Assembly: GCF_027587205.1 (NCBI RefSeq)
Contig: NZ_JAPDOD010000008.1
Span: forward strand, 124,001-188,000
Reading direction: 5' to 3'
DNA: 64,000 bases
Source of the DNA: Solirubrobacter ginsenosidimutans
GTDB taxonomy: Bacteria; Actinomycetota; Thermoleophilia; Solirubrobacterales; Solirubrobacteraceae
Part shown: positions 51,690 to 60,860 of the stretch, in pieces
Layout of the letters: every line of letters begins with the position of its first letter
How positions within the stretch are numbered: position 1 is the stretch's first letter
Notes under the pieces: model-generated
What the model was told of the DNA's origin: nothing
The model's input: the letters and a program-made list of their open reading frames with translations, nothing else
Database searches by the model: none
Position numbers and translations under genes: made by a program

Positions 51690-52856
51690 CTAAGCCGCGA
51701 GGCCGGCCTGGATCGCGCGATCCACGGCCTCGGGTGCCAGCACGTGCTCGATCACCATGATCGCGGCGCCGATCGCGCCCGCACGGTCGCCCAGGCGCGA
51801 CGGCACGATCCGAAGATCGCCCGTGGCGAGGGGGAGGGAGCGCTGGAAGATGACCTCGCGCACACCCGCCAGCAGTTGCTGGTGGGCCTCGGAGATGTCG
51901 CCGCCGATGACGATCGCGCCCGGGTTGAAGAAGTTCACGCAGCCCGCGAGGACCTCGCCGAGGTAGCGGCCCGCGTCGCGGACGGCCTGGATCGCCTGCG
52001 GCTCACCCGCGCGGACCAGAGCGACGACCTCGCGTGAGGACTCCGCGTGCAGGCCCACGGCGGTGAGGTTGGCGGCGAGCGCGCGCCCACCCGCGACGGC
52101 CTCGAGGCAGCCGATGTTGCCGCAGCGGCATACGACGTCGTCGTGGCCCGCCAGGCGAACATGGCCTATATCGCCGGCCGCGCCCTGGGCGCCACGGTGA
52201 ATCCGGCGCCCGGCCACTATGCCGCAGCCGATACCGGTACCGATTTTGACGTAGAGCAGGTGCTCGATATCGCGCCAGTGGGTCCAGTGCTCGCCCAGCG
52301 CCATGATGTTCACGTCGTTGTCGACGAGCACCGGCGCTTCGTAGTACTTGGAGAACCAGTCGGGGATCGAGTAGCCGTCCCAACCGGGCATGATCGGCGG
52401 CGCGACGGGCTCGCCGCGCGAGAACGCGACCGGGCCGGGGACGCCGACGCCGATGCCGCGCACGTCGACGGCAGCACGCGAGATCTCGCCCAGCAGGGCT
52501 TCGAAGCTCTCGTGGACGTGCTCGAGGACGGCCTCGGGGCCGTCGGCGATGTCCATGTCGAAGGTCGTCTCGGCGAGCGGCGCGCCCGCGAGGTCGGACA
52601 CGACCAGGCGCGAATGCGTCGCACCGAGGTCGGCGACGAGCACCACCCCGGCACCTTGGTTGAACGCCAGGACGGTCGGGGGGCGCCCACCAGTGGAGGC
52701 ACTTCCACCCGCTTCGTAGACCAATTGGTGCGCGAGCAGCGCGTCGAGGCGCTGCGCCACCGTCGAGCGGGCGAGGCCCGTCCGGCGCACCAGGTCCGCG
52801 CGCGTAACGGCCTCCCCGTTACGGATCAGACGGAGCAGCGACCCCGCACCCGTCAT
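51690..52856 (-). CDS. ROK-family transcriptional regulator (copy 1)
   Basis: 388 residues. N-terminal winged helix (TRADLVRRTGLARSTVAQRL), then a sugar-kinase fold with the phosphate loop VLVADLGATHSRLV, ALGEHWTHWRD, VKIGTGIGCGIVAG and the zinc site VVCRCGNIGCLEA. The catalytic Asp in VDNDVN is kept, so sugar binding or even kinase activity is possible. ATG 52856 has GGAG 8 nt upstream. It is a close paralogue of the next gene and probably controls the ebo operon or the sugar importer. Confidence 0.9.
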   Translation of the reverse strand: MTGAGSLLRLIRNGEAVTRADLVRRTGLARSTVAQRLDALLAHQLVYEAGGSASTGGRPPTVLAFNQGAGVVLVADLGATHSRLVVSDLAGAPLAETTFDMDIADGPEAVLEHVHESFEALLGEISRAAVDVRGIGVGVPGPVAFSRGEPVAPPIMPGWDGYSIPDWFSKYYEAPVLVDNDVNIMALGEHWTHWRDIEHLLYVKIGTGIGCGIVAGRRIHRGAQGAAGDIGHVRLAGHDDVVCRCGNIGCLEAVAGGRALAANLTAVGLHAESSREVVALVRAGEPQAIQAVRDAGRYLGEVLAGCVNFFNPGAIVIGGDISEAHQQLLAGVREVIFQRSLPLATGDLRIVPSRLGDRAGAIGAAIMVIEHVLAPEAVDRAIQAGLAA

Positions 52857-52876
52857 CACATCGCTCCAATCGTCAC

Positions 52877-53001
52877 ACAAACCGCCATCGGCGGAAGTAA
52901 AGCAGAGCTAGCGGCGGGTTTGGTGCGCGTCATGGCCCAAAGTTCGATGGGCGGTCCGACAAACCGGCAGGGCTTTACCCCGATCACGTAATAACAAACC
53001 G
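52877..53001. repeat. Three direct copies of ACAAACCG between the two ROK genes
   Basis: Exact octamers at 52877-52884, 52959-52966 and 52994-53001, in the 146-bp gap upstream of ROK copy 1. Random recurrence of an AT-containing octamer three times in so short a GC-rich stretch is unlikely. May be binding half-sites. Confidence 0.5.
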
Positions 53002-53002
53002 C

Positions 53003-54232
53003 TCAATGCGACGGTTGGCGCCTGCGCGGCGCCCCGCCCATGTAGGCCTGGATGGCCCGATCGACGGTCTCTGGAGCGAGCACGTGCTCGATCACCATGA
53101 TCGCCGCGCCGATCACGCCCGCGCGGTCGCCGAGCTGCGAGCTGCCCATCCGCAGATCGCGCGTCGCCATCGGCAGCGACCGCCCGAACGACACCTCGCG
53201 CACGCCCGCGAGGAGCTGCTGATGTGCCTCGGCGAGGTCGCCGCCGAGGACGATCGCGCCCGGGTTGAAGAAGTTGATGCACTCCGCGAGCACCTCGCCG
53301 AGGCAGCGGCCGGCCTCGCGCACCGCCTGGATCGCCATCGGCTCACCCGCCCGCACGAGCGCGACCACGTCGCGCGAGGTCTTCGCCGGGAGGCCTGCGG
53401 CGCTCAGCCGCGCGGCCAGCGCCCGCCCGCCCGCGACCTCCTCGAGGCAGCCGATGTTGCCGCAGCGGCAGACGACGTCGTCGTAGCCGGCGAGCCGCAC
53501 GTGGCCGATGTCGCCCGCCGCGCCCTGGGCGCCGCGGTGGATGCGCCGCCCGGAGACGATCCCGCAGCCGATCCCGGTCCCGACCTTCACGTAGAGCAGG
53601 TGCTCCGTGTCGCGCCAGTGGGTCCAGTGCTCGCCCAGGGCCATGATGTTCACGTCGTTGTCGACGAGCACCGGCGCGTCGTAGTAGTGCGAGAACCAGC
53701 CCGGGATCGAGAAGCCGTCCCAGCCAGGCATCATCGGCGGCGCCACCGGCTCCCCACGTGAGAACGCGACCGGCGCGGGGATGCCGATCCCGATGCCGCG
53801 GACGTCGTCGCGCTCGCGCCCGATGTCCTCCAGCAACGCGCCGAAGCGCTCGTGCAGCCAGCCGAGCACCTCTTCGGGCGGGCGCGTGACGTCGGTGTCG
53901 AAGGCCTGCTCGCGCAGGGGCGCCCCCGCGAGGTCCGACACGGCCAGCCGCGAATGCGTCGCGCCGAGGTCGGCGACCAGGATCACGCCCGCGCTGCGAT
54001 TGAAGGCGAGCACCGTCGGCGGCCGCCCGCCGGTCGATACGCTGCCGCCCGCCTCGTAAACGAGCTGGTGTGCGAGCAGCGCCTCGACGCGCTGCGCGAC
54101 GGTCGACCTGGCAAGGCCGGTCCTGCGCGCAAGATCTGCGCGGGTCACCGCCTCGCCGTCGCGGATCAGGCTCAGGACCTGCCCGGCGCCGACCGGTGAC
54201 GTCGGGTCCTGACTCTCTCCCGCGGTAAGCAT
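53003..54232 (-). CDS. ROK-family transcriptional regulator (copy 2)
   Basis: 409 residues from ATG 54232. Same layout as copy 1 and identical over long blocks (helix-turn-helix, LVDNDVNIMALGEHWTHWRD, VVCRCGNIGCLE), with a slightly longer tail (AYMGGAPRRRQPSH). The start is uncertain: no ribosome site, and in-frame codons reach 54307, but the family N-terminus begins close to 54232. Divergent from the Gfo/Idh-ABC importer operon across a 135-bp region, so it is the best candidate for its regulator. Confidence 0.88.
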   Translation of the reverse strand: MLTAGESQDPTSPVGAGQVLSLIRDGEAVTRADLARRTGLARSTVAQRVEALLAHQLVYEAGGSVSTGGRPPTVLAFNRSAGVILVADLGATHSRLAVSDLAGAPLREQAFDTDVTRPPEEVLGWLHERFGALLEDIGRERDDVRGIGIGIPAPVAFSRGEPVAPPMMPGWDGFSIPGWFSHYYDAPVLVDNDVNIMALGEHWTHWRDTEHLLYVKVGTGIGCGIVSGRRIHRGAQGAAGDIGHVRLAGYDDVVCRCGNIGCLEEVAGGRALAARLSAAGLPAKTSRDVVALVRAGEPMAIQAVREAGRCLGEVLAECINFFNPGAIVLGGDLAEAHQQLLAGVREVSFGRSLPMATRDLRMGSSQLGDRAGVIGAAIMVIEHVLAPETVDRAIQAYMGGAPRRRQPSH

Positions 54233-54331
54233 GTAAGGAGTTAACCAGACTTCGCGGCCCAAAACGACTGAAGTGCTCACGATGACACGGGGATTGTCGC
54301 TCGACACGTCTAACTCACTGCAACCTTTTGC

Positions 54332-54360
54332 TTGACAGTTGGATAAAGCCCGGCTAGGTT
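54332..54360 (+). promoter_or_regulatory. Promoter of the Gfo/Idh-ABC importer operon, TTGACA-N17-TAGGTT
   Basis: Perfect -35 (54332-54337), 17-nt spacer and TAGGTT (54355-54360), then 7 nt to ATG 54368. This is the clearest promoter in the window and predicts a leaderless mRNA. Confidence 0.85.
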
Positions 54361-54367
54361 GGTCCGC

Positions 54368-55522
54368 ATGTCACGAGGTGTTCGTGTTGCCATCGCAGGG
54401 ACCGGGTTCATCGGTGCCGTTCATGCGCGCTCCGCCCGGCTTGCAGGCGCTCGCCTCGTCGGGGTTGCCGCGTCCACACCCGAGCGCGCGGCTCGCGCGG
54501 CGGGCGTCTTAGGAGCCGAGCGCGCCTTCGCGTCCGCGCAGGCGCTCGTGGAATCCCCGGACGTGGACGTCGTCCACATCTGCACGCCCAACAATCTGCA
54601 CGTCCCGCTCGCCGAGGCGGCGCTCGCGGCCGGCAAGCATGTGATCTGCGAGAAGCCGATCGCGCTCGACAGCTTCGGCGCGCAGCAGATCACCGATGCC
54701 GCGGCTGACGCGGACCGGATCGCGGCCGTGCCCTTCGTCTACCGGTACTACCCGACGGTGCGCGAGGCGCGCGAGCGCGTGCGCTCGGGTGTGTCGGGCC
54801 CCGCGCGGCTGATCCACGGCTCCTATCTGCAGGACTGGCTGCTGCGTCCCGAAGATGACAACTGGCGCGTGGAAGAGGACCTCGGCGGCGCCTCGCGCGC
54901 CTTCGCCGACATCGGCTCGCACTGGTGCGATCTCGCGGAGTTCGTCAGCGGCCAGCGGATCACCCGCCTGTGCGCCCAGACGCTGACCGCGCTCCCGGAG
55001 CGCATCAAGAACGAGTCGCACGCGGCCTTCCAGTCCGTCGACGGCGACGGCACGCCCCGCTCGGTCGGCACCGAGGACGCGGCCGTCGTCCAGTTCGAGA
55101 CCGACGGCGGCGCGGTCGGGTCCACGATCATCAGCCAGATCTCGGCGGGCCGCAAGAACCGGCTCTGGCTCGAGATCGACGCCTCCAACGAGGCCCTGGT
55201 CTTCTGCCAGGAGGAGCCCGAGTCGCTGTGGGTCGGCCGTCGTGAGAGCGCGACGCTGATCAAGCGCGACCCCGAGCACCTCTCGGCGGCGGCGCAGCGC
55301 TACGCCGTGCTGCCCGCCGGACATCCCCAAGGCTACGCTGACTGCTTCGACGCGTTCGTGGCGGAGGTCTACGACGCGGTGGCCGGCAACGAGCCGGCGG
55401 GTGGATTGCCGGTCTTCGCGGACGGCCTGCGGGCCTCGCGCATCACCGACGCCGTCCTCACGTCGGCGCGCGAGGAGCGATGGGTGGATGTCATGATCGA
55501 AGCTGCGGGGGTGACCGGATGA
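54368..55522 (+). CDS. Gfo/Idh/MocA-family NAD(P)-dependent sugar/cyclitol dehydrogenase
   Basis: 384 residues. N-terminal Rossmann motif VAIAGTGFIGAVHARSA, then VDVVHICTPNNLH and the catalytic EKPIALD (Lys). The substrate domain carries GGASRAFADIGSHWCDLAEF with the conserved Asp/His pair. It oxidises a sugar or cyclitol (myo-inositol dehydrogenase is a well-known member). First gene of an operon with a ribose-type importer (ATGA overlap with the ATPase). The start is fixed by the promoter; an upstream TTG at 54359 is part of the -10 region. Confidence 0.92.
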   Translation: MSRGVRVAIAGTGFIGAVHARSARLAGARLVGVAASTPERAARAAGVLGAERAFASAQALVESPDVDVVHICTPNNLHVPLAEAALAAGKHVICEKPIALDSFGAQQITDAAADADRIAAVPFVYRYYPTVREARERVRSGVSGPARLIHGSYLQDWLLRPEDDNWRVEEDLGGASRAFADIGSHWCDLAEFVSGQRITRLCAQTLTALPERIKNESHAAFQSVDGDGTPRSVGTEDAAVVQFETDGGAVGSTIISQISAGRKNRLWLEIDASNEALVFCQEEPESLWVGRRESATLIKRDPEHLSAAAQRYAVLPAGHPQGYADCFDAFVAEVYDAVAGNEPAGGLPVFADGLRASRITDAVLTSAREERWVDVMIEAAGVTG

Positions 55523-57045
55523 GTAACGACGCGCCTCTGCTCGAGGTCCGGGGGATCACGAAGCAGTATCCGGGGGTGCGCGCCCTCAAGGGCGTGGACT
55601 TCGACGTGCGCGCTGGGGAAGTGCACTGCCTGCTGGGGCCTAACGGCGCCGGCAAATCGACGTTGATCAAGTGCGTGTCGGGCGTGGTCGCCCCGACCGA
55701 GGGAGAGATCCTCGTCGAAGGTCAGCTGCTGCCCGTCGGCGAGCCGTCGGAGTCCATGGCCCGGGGGGTCGGGACGATCTATCAGGAACTCGACCTCGTC
55801 GAGGACCTGCGCGTCGCCGAGAGCATCTTCCTCGGGCACGAGCCGCGCCGCTTCGGCCTGATGGACCGGTCGAAGATGAAGGCCGAGACGCGCGCGCTGC
55901 TCGAGCGCCTCGGGCACGCCGACATCGGCGCCGACATGTTCGTGCGCTCGCTGCGCCCCGCGGCCCAGCAGATCGTCTCGATCGCCCGCGCGCTGTCGCG
56001 TGACGTCAAGTTGCTGATCATGGACGAGCCGTCCGCGATCCTCGACGACGGCGAGGTCGAGGTCCTCTTCGGCGTGGTCCGCAGGCTTGCGGCCGACGGC
56101 GTCGGCGTCATCTACATCTCGCACCGCCTGGACGAGATCAAGCGCATCGGCGACCGCGTCACGGTGCTCTCCGACGGGCGCACGGTGGCGACCGGCCTCC
56201 CGGCCGACACGCCCCGCGGCGAGCTCGTCGAGAAGATGGTCGGCCGCCGCGTCGACCAGCTCTATCCCGACCGCGCCAAGGGCTCTGACGATGTCGTCCT
56301 CGACGTGCGCGGCGTCTCCCACGCGCCGCGGGTCAAGGAGTGCTCGTTCGAGGTCCGCGCCGGCGAGGTCGTCGGGATCGGCGGCCTGGTGGGCGCCGGC
56401 CGGACCGAGCTGCTGCGGCTGGTCTACGGGCTCGATCGGCCCGACACCGGCGAGGTCTACCTCGACGGTAAGAAGCTTCCGTCAGGGCGTCCGGACGTCG
56501 CGATCGATCGCGGGATCGGCCTCGCGCCCGAGGATCGCAAGTCCCAGGGCCTGCTGCTCGGCTGGAGCCTGTCCAAGAACGTCAGCCTCTCCGACCTGCG
56601 CCGGTTCACGACCGGCGGCTGGATCAGCCTGAAGGCCGAGCGCGAGGCCACCGGCGAGAAGCTCCGCGAGCTCAATACGGTGCCGGACGATCCGGACCGG
56701 ATCACGCGTGAGCTCTCCGGCGGCAACCAGCAGAAGGTCGTGCTCGCGCGCTGGCTGCTGCGCGATTGCCGCGTGCTGCTGCTCGACGAGCCGACGCGCG
56801 GCGTCGACGTCGGCGCCAAGGCCGAGATCTACCGTCTGATCGCCGAGCTCTCGGCGCGGGGCATCGCCGTCGTGGTGGTCTCGTCGGAGATGGAAGAGCT
56901 GATGGGGCTGAGCACCCGCATCCTCATCATGCGCGAGGGCGAGCTCGTCGCCGAGCTCGCAGGGGAGAGCGCGACCGAGGTCGAGCTCCTGAGCCACGCC
57001 GTCGCCCCGACGGATACCGATGTTGTCTTGGAGGAGACCCGATGA
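55519..57045 (+). CDS. Sugar ABC transporter ATP-binding protein (RbsA-type, two domains)
   Basis: 508 residues. First ATPase domain: Walker A GPNGAGKST, degenerate signature LRPAAQQIVSIARALS, Walker B LLIMDEPSAIL. Second domain: weak Walker A GLVGAGRTELL, signature LSGGNQQKVVLARWL, Walker B LLLDEPTRGVD. This asymmetric pair is typical of RbsA/MglA/XylG. Overlaps the genes on both sides by 4 bp. Energises uptake of a monosaccharide or cyclitol. Confidence 0.95.
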   Translation: MSNDAPLLEVRGITKQYPGVRALKGVDFDVRAGEVHCLLGPNGAGKSTLIKCVSGVVAPTEGEILVEGQLLPVGEPSESMARGVGTIYQELDLVEDLRVAESIFLGHEPRRFGLMDRSKMKAETRALLERLGHADIGADMFVRSLRPAAQQIVSIARALSRDVKLLIMDEPSAILDDGEVEVLFGVVRRLAADGVGVIYISHRLDEIKRIGDRVTVLSDGRTVATGLPADTPRGELVEKMVGRRVDQLYPDRAKGSDDVVLDVRGVSHAPRVKECSFEVRAGEVVGIGGLVGAGRTELLRLVYGLDRPDTGEVYLDGKKLPSGRPDVAIDRGIGLAPEDRKSQGLLLGWSLSKNVSLSDLRRFTTGGWISLKAEREATGEKLRELNTVPDDPDRITRELSGGNQQKVVLARWLLRDCRVLLLDEPTRGVDVGAKAEIYRLIAELSARGIAVVVVSSEMEELMGLSTRILIMREGELVAELAGESATEVELLSHAVAPTDTDVVLEETR

Positions 57046-58016
57046 CCACCACCCCCGCGGCGCCGGCCGCGAATGCACCCGCGCCGGCGAGGTCCGGGCG
57101 CAAATTCAACTTCCAGGACTACGCCCTGGTCGCGGTGATCGCGATCCTGATCATCGTGGGCGGGATCCTCGAGGGGTCCTCGTTCGTCTCCAAGGACAAC
57201 TTCTTCAACGTCCTGCGCCAGGGCAGCATCGTCGGCGTCCTCGCGATCGGCATGACGTTCGTCATCGCCACCGCGGGCATCGACCTGTCGGTCGGCTCGA
57301 TGGTCGCCGCCTGCGGCGTCGCCGGCGGCCTGCTCGTGGACTCGGGCGACCTGATGTTCATCGTGGCCGCCTTGGCCTTCGGCATCGCCCTCGGCGCCAT
57401 CAACGGCGCGGCGATCTCCTACGGCAAGGTCGTGCCGTTCATCGCGACCCTGGCGATGCTGCTGATCGCCCGAGGGCTGGCGCTCTGGATGAGCGACAAG
57501 ACCCCCATCTCGCTGTTCAGTCTTGACTCTGTGCGTTGGTTCGGAACTGGGGAGATCCTGACCATCCCGTCGTCGCTCGTCGTGTTTCTCGTCGTGGCGG
57601 CGATCGGTTGGGTGCTTTTGAATCGCACCCCGTATGGCCGCTACGTCGTAGCGGTCGGTGGCAATCCGGAGGCAGCACGCATCGCCGGTGTGAAGGTCCA
57701 GCGGATCCTGTTCAGCGTGTACGTGCTGAGCGGGCTCTGCGCTGGTATTGCCGCGGTCCTGCTGTGCGGCCGGCTGGCGAGCGCCTCGCCCGTCTCCGGC
57801 AACCTGTACGAGCTCGACGCGATCGCCGCCGTGGTTATCGGCGGGACGAGCCTGGCCGGAGGTCGCGCGACGATCGTCGGCACGGTCCTCGGCGTCATCA
57901 CGTTCGCGCTCGTCTTCAACCTGCTCACGCTGATGAATCTCGCGGTTGAGATCCAGCAGGTGACCAAGGGCGGGATCATCCTCGCCGCGGTCCTCCTGCA
58001 GCGTCGTAGCAGCTGA
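57042..58016 (+). CDS. Sugar ABC transporter permease (RbsC-type)
   Basis: 324 residues, eight to ten membrane helices. Conserved GMTFVIATAGIDLSVGSM and GNPEAARIAGVKVQRI are the marks of RbsC/AraH permeases. An Ala/Pro-rich cytoplasmic N-terminus precedes the first helix. ATG 57042 has GGAGGAG upstream and overlaps the ATPase stop. Confidence 0.95.
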   Translation: MTTTPAAPAANAPAPARSGRKFNFQDYALVAVIAILIIVGGILEGSSFVSKDNFFNVLRQGSIVGVLAIGMTFVIATAGIDLSVGSMVAACGVAGGLLVDSGDLMFIVAALAFGIALGAINGAAISYGKVVPFIATLAMLLIARGLALWMSDKTPISLFSLDSVRWFGTGEILTIPSSLVVFLVVAAIGWVLLNRTPYGRYVVAVGGNPEAARIAGVKVQRILFSVYVLSGLCAGIAAVLLCGRLASASPVSGNLYELDAIAAVVIGGTSLAGGRATIVGTVLGVITFALVFNLLTLMNLAVEIQQVTKGGIILAAVLLQRRSS

Positions 58017-58058
58017 TCTACATCGTTCCTAGGTAGTCCAATGAGGAGGAGTGCCCAA

Positions 58059-59099
58059 ATGAAGTTCAAGCGTGTCGCGCCGGTGGTGTTCACCGGCATG
58101 GCCCTCATGGGCGTCGCCGCCTGTGGCGGTAGCGACAACAAGTCAGATACTGCGTCGACTCCGACGGCGACGGCTTCGGCCAGCACCGACGAGGCCGCGG
58201 TCCAGGGCGCGTCGGACGTCAAGGTCGCGTTCAGCGCCCCGGCGGCCGACCATGGTTGGCTCAAGGCGCTGTCCGACAACGCCAAGGCCAAGGCCAAGGA
58301 GCTCGGCATCGACATGAAGGTGTCCGACAGCGCGACGACGTCGGCCGAGCAGGCCGATCAGATCGAGACGCTGATCCAGGACAAGCCCGACGTGCTCGTC
58401 GTGCTCCCGAACGAGGGTGAGCCGCTCACGCCCGTCGCCCAGAAGGCGATGGACCAGGGCATCCAGGTCATCAACATCGACCGCGAGTTCTCGGCCGCTT
58501 CGGCGTACCACACGCTGATCGCGGGCGACAACTACGGCATCGGCGTGCAGGCCGGCAACTTCTTCGCCGACCAGCTGAAGTGCAAGGGCAACGTCGCCGA
58601 GATCCAGGGCATCGCCGGCATCTCCGTGACCGAGCAGCGCTCGCAGGGCTTCGCCGACCAGATCAAGAAGCGCTGCAACGGCGGCATCAAGATCGTCGCG
58701 CAGCAGCCGGCCGACTTCGCGCCGGACAAGGGCCTCACCGTCATGGAGAACATCCTCCAGAAGAACAAGGACATCCAGGCCGTCTACACGCACGACGACG
58801 ACATGGGTGAGGGCGTCGCGGCCGCCATCGAGAACGCCGGCCTCCAGGACAAGATCTGGATGACGGGCGCCGGCGGCTCCAAGGCCGTCATGAACAAGAT
58901 CAAGGAAGGCAGCGAGTGGAAGGCGACCTTCCTCTACAACCCGGCCATGTCCGCTGACGCGGTGTACCTCGCGTCGCTGCTGGGTCAGAAGAAGGGCCTC
59001 CCGGGCTTCGCCGCTCCGGACATCCCCTCCAAGATCATCCTCTCGGCCACCACGGTGACCAAGGACAACGTCGATCAGTACATGAGCCTCGGCTTCTAA
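58059..59099 (+). CDS. Sugar-binding lipoprotein (periplasmic-binding-protein type 1, RbsB-like)
   Basis: 346 residues. Lipobox GVAAC near residue 23, Thr/Ala linker, then a type-1 sugar-binding fold (VKVAFSAPAADHGWLKALSDN, INIDREFSA, AGDNYGIGVQAG, VYTHDDDMGEGVAAAIE). It captures the sugar for the importer encoded just upstream. ATG 58059 has GAGGAGGAG upstream; an in-frame ATG at 58041 lies before the ribosome site. A 42-bp gap with its own strong ribosome site allows higher expression than the permease. Confidence 0.95.
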   Translation: MKFKRVAPVVFTGMALMGVAACGGSDNKSDTASTPTATASASTDEAAVQGASDVKVAFSAPAADHGWLKALSDNAKAKAKELGIDMKVSDSATTSAEQADQIETLIQDKPDVLVVLPNEGEPLTPVAQKAMDQGIQVINIDREFSAASAYHTLIAGDNYGIGVQAGNFFADQLKCKGNVAEIQGIAGISVTEQRSQGFADQIKKRCNGGIKIVAQQPADFAPDKGLTVMENILQKNKDIQAVYTHDDDMGEGVAAAIENAGLQDKIWMTGAGGSKAVMNKIKEGSEWKATFLYNPAMSADAVYLASLLGQKKGLPGFAAPDIPSKIILSATTVTKDNVDQYMSLGF

Positions 59100-59104
59100 G
59101 CAGG

Positions 59105-59641
59105 TCAGTCCGGTTCTCCCGCCGGGGCGAGCTTCGCGCTCGTCTCGGCGGTGAATCCGTCGGCATCCGCCCGCAGACGCTCAAGCGTCGCCGTGACCGT
59201 GTCGAGCTCGGCACTCTCCAGCGGGTCGGTCCCGAAGCGCATCGCGTTCAGGACCTCGGTTGCCTCGCGCGCCGTCGCGCGCCCCGACGCGGTGATCGCC
59301 GCCAGCGTCGTCCTGCGGTCGCGCTCATGCGGCTCGCGGGTCACGAACCCGCTGCGCTCCAGCCCGTCGATGATGTTGGTCACCGACGTCCGGTGCACCT
59401 GCAGGCGGTCGCCCATCTTGCCCAGCGGCAGTGCACCGCGGCGGCTGTAGAAGAGCAGCATCAGCGCCTCGTAGCGCGGGAACGTCAAGTCGTAGGGCTT
59501 GAGCGTGTCGTTCAAGCGGGCGAGCAGGATCTGCTGCACGCGCATGATCGACGTGACGGCGGCCATCGAGGGCACGGGGTCATCGCCCCAGTGGCCGGCC
59601 CAGTTGCGGGCGGCTTCGCGAACGGGATCAAAATCGGGCAT
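59105..59641 (-). CDS. MarR-family transcriptional regulator
   Basis: 178 residues. Winged helix with RYEALMLLFYSRRGALPLG, DRLQVHRTSVTNIIDGLERSGFV and the wing REPHERDRRTTLAAITASGRA. The start is ATG 59641, without ribosome site. Converges on the binding-protein gene with a 5-bp gap and is divergent from the second Gfo/Idh operon, which it may control beside the LacI protein. Confidence 0.9.
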   Translation of the reverse strand: MPDFDPVREAARNWAGHWGDDPVPSMAAVTSIMRVQQILLARLNDTLKPYDLTFPRYEALMLLFYSRRGALPLGKMGDRLQVHRTSVTNIIDGLERSGFVTREPHERDRRTTLAAITASGRATAREATEVLNAMRFGTDPLESAELDTVTATLERLRADADGFTAETSAKLAPAGEPD

Positions 59642-59673
59642 CGTGTGAAGACGGCGTAGCCTCGCACAGCTGG

Positions 59674-59701
59674 TACGCTGACCCGTGGAAAACGCTTTCC
59701 A
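59674..59701 (+). promoter_or_regulatory. -10 box TACGCT and LacI-type operator TGGAAAACGCTTTCCA
   Basis: TACGCT (59674-59679) is followed by the 16-bp operator (59686-59701), which has the central CG and TGGAAA/TTTCCA arms typical of LacI/GalR proteins (one mismatch between halves). It lies over the expected transcription start and 13 bp before ATG 59715. A LacI gene is found 3' of the operon. Confidence 0.75.
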
Positions 59702-59714
59702 TGGGGGAGAGGTG

Positions 59715-60860
59715 ATGCGCCGCGTCGGCATCATTATGAATGGCGTGACCGGACGGATGGGGACGAACCAGCATCTCGTCCGCTCGGTGCTGGCCATTCG
59801 CGAGCAGGGCGGGCTCGACACCGGCGACGGAGAGCGCATCTGGCCCGAGCCGCTGCTCGTCGGGCGCTCCGAGGACAAACTGGCCGCGCTGGCCGGCGCC
59901 CACGGCCTCTCGGACTGGACCACCGATCTCTCCGCGGCGCTGGCCGATCCCGCCTACGAGATCTACTTCGACGCCCAGCTGACGGCGGCACGCCCTCCGG
60001 CCGTCGAGGCGGCGATCGCGGCCGGCAAGCACGTCTACTGCGAGAAGCCGGTCACGCCGGACGTCGCGAGCGCGCTGTCGCTCGCGCGGGCCGCGAGGGA
60101 GGCGGGCGTGAAGGTCGGCGTCGTGCAGGACAAGCTGTTCCTACCCGGTCTGGTCAAGCTCAGGCGCCTTGTCTCGTCGGGCTTCTTCGGGCGCATCATC
60201 GCCGCCCGCGGGGAGTTCGGCTACTGGGTCTATCCCGGGCCCGACCCCGCGCCGCAGCGGCCGTCGTGGAACTACCGCCGGCAGGACGGCGGGGGCATCA
60301 TCAGCGACATGTTCCCGCACTGGCGCTACGTGCTGGACAACGTCTTCGGGCCCGTGCGCTCGGTGTGCGCGGTCGGCGCGACGCACATCCCATCGCGCGT
60401 CGACGAGGCGGGTGCGTCGTACGAGGCGACCGCCGAGGATGCCGCCTACGCGATGTTCGCCTTCGACGGCGGCCTGATCGTGCAGCTGAACTCGTCCTGG
60501 TGCGTGCGCGTCAATCGCGACGAGCTGTTCGAGCTGCAGGTCGACGGGACGCTCGGCAGCGCGGTGGCGGGGCTGCGCGACTGCAAGGTGCAGCCGGCCG
60601 TGACGACGCCGCGGTCGGTCTGGAACCCGGACCTGCCCGATCCCGTCGCGCATCGCGCGGGGTGGACCGAGGTGCCGGAGGTGGCGCCGGTCGAGAACGG
60701 CTTCAAGCTGCAGTGGGAGGCGTTCCTGCGCCACGTGGTGCTCGACGCGCCGTTCCCGTGGGACATCCTCGAGGGCGCGAAGGGCGTGCAGCTCTACGAG
60801 CTGGGCGAGCAGTCCTGGCGCGAGCGGCGCTGGGTCGACGTGCCGGAGCTCTCGCTGTGA
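59715..60860 (+). CDS. Gfo/Idh/MocA-family dehydrogenase of the second sugar operon
   Basis: 381 residues. Rossmann start VGIIMNGVTGRMGTNQHLVRS is unusual in having NGVTGRMG rather than GxGxxG, IYFDAQLTAARP, catalytic EKPVTPD, and a substrate domain with GGGIISDMFPHWRYVLDNV. It likely oxidises a sugar or keto-sugar. ATG 59715 has GGGGGAGAGG just upstream; an upstream GTG at 59685 lies in the operator and is rejected. Coupled by GTGA to the next gene. Confidence 0.9.
   Translation: MRRVGIIMNGVTGRMGTNQHLVRSVLAIREQGGLDTGDGERIWPEPLLVGRSEDKLAALAGAHGLSDWTTDLSAALADPAYEIYFDAQLTAARPPAVEAAIAAGKHVYCEKPVTPDVASALSLARAAREAGVKVGVVQDKLFLPGLVKLRRLVSSGFFGRIIAARGEFGYWVYPGPDPAPQRPSWNYRRQDGGGIISDMFPHWRYVLDNVFGPVRSVCAVGATHIPSRVDEAGASYEATAEDAAYAMFAFDGGLIVQLNSSWCVRVNRDELFELQVDGTLGSAVAGLRDCKVQPAVTTPRSVWNPDLPDPVAHRAGWTEVPEVAPVENGFKLQWEAFLRHVVLDAPFPWDILEGAKGVQLYELGEQSWRERRWVDVPELSL

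Noticed and set aside
59685..59714. GTG 59685 as start of the second Gfo/Idh gene
   Set aside because: It lies in the LacI-type operator and adds residues without family similarity; ATG 59715 has a strong ribosome site.
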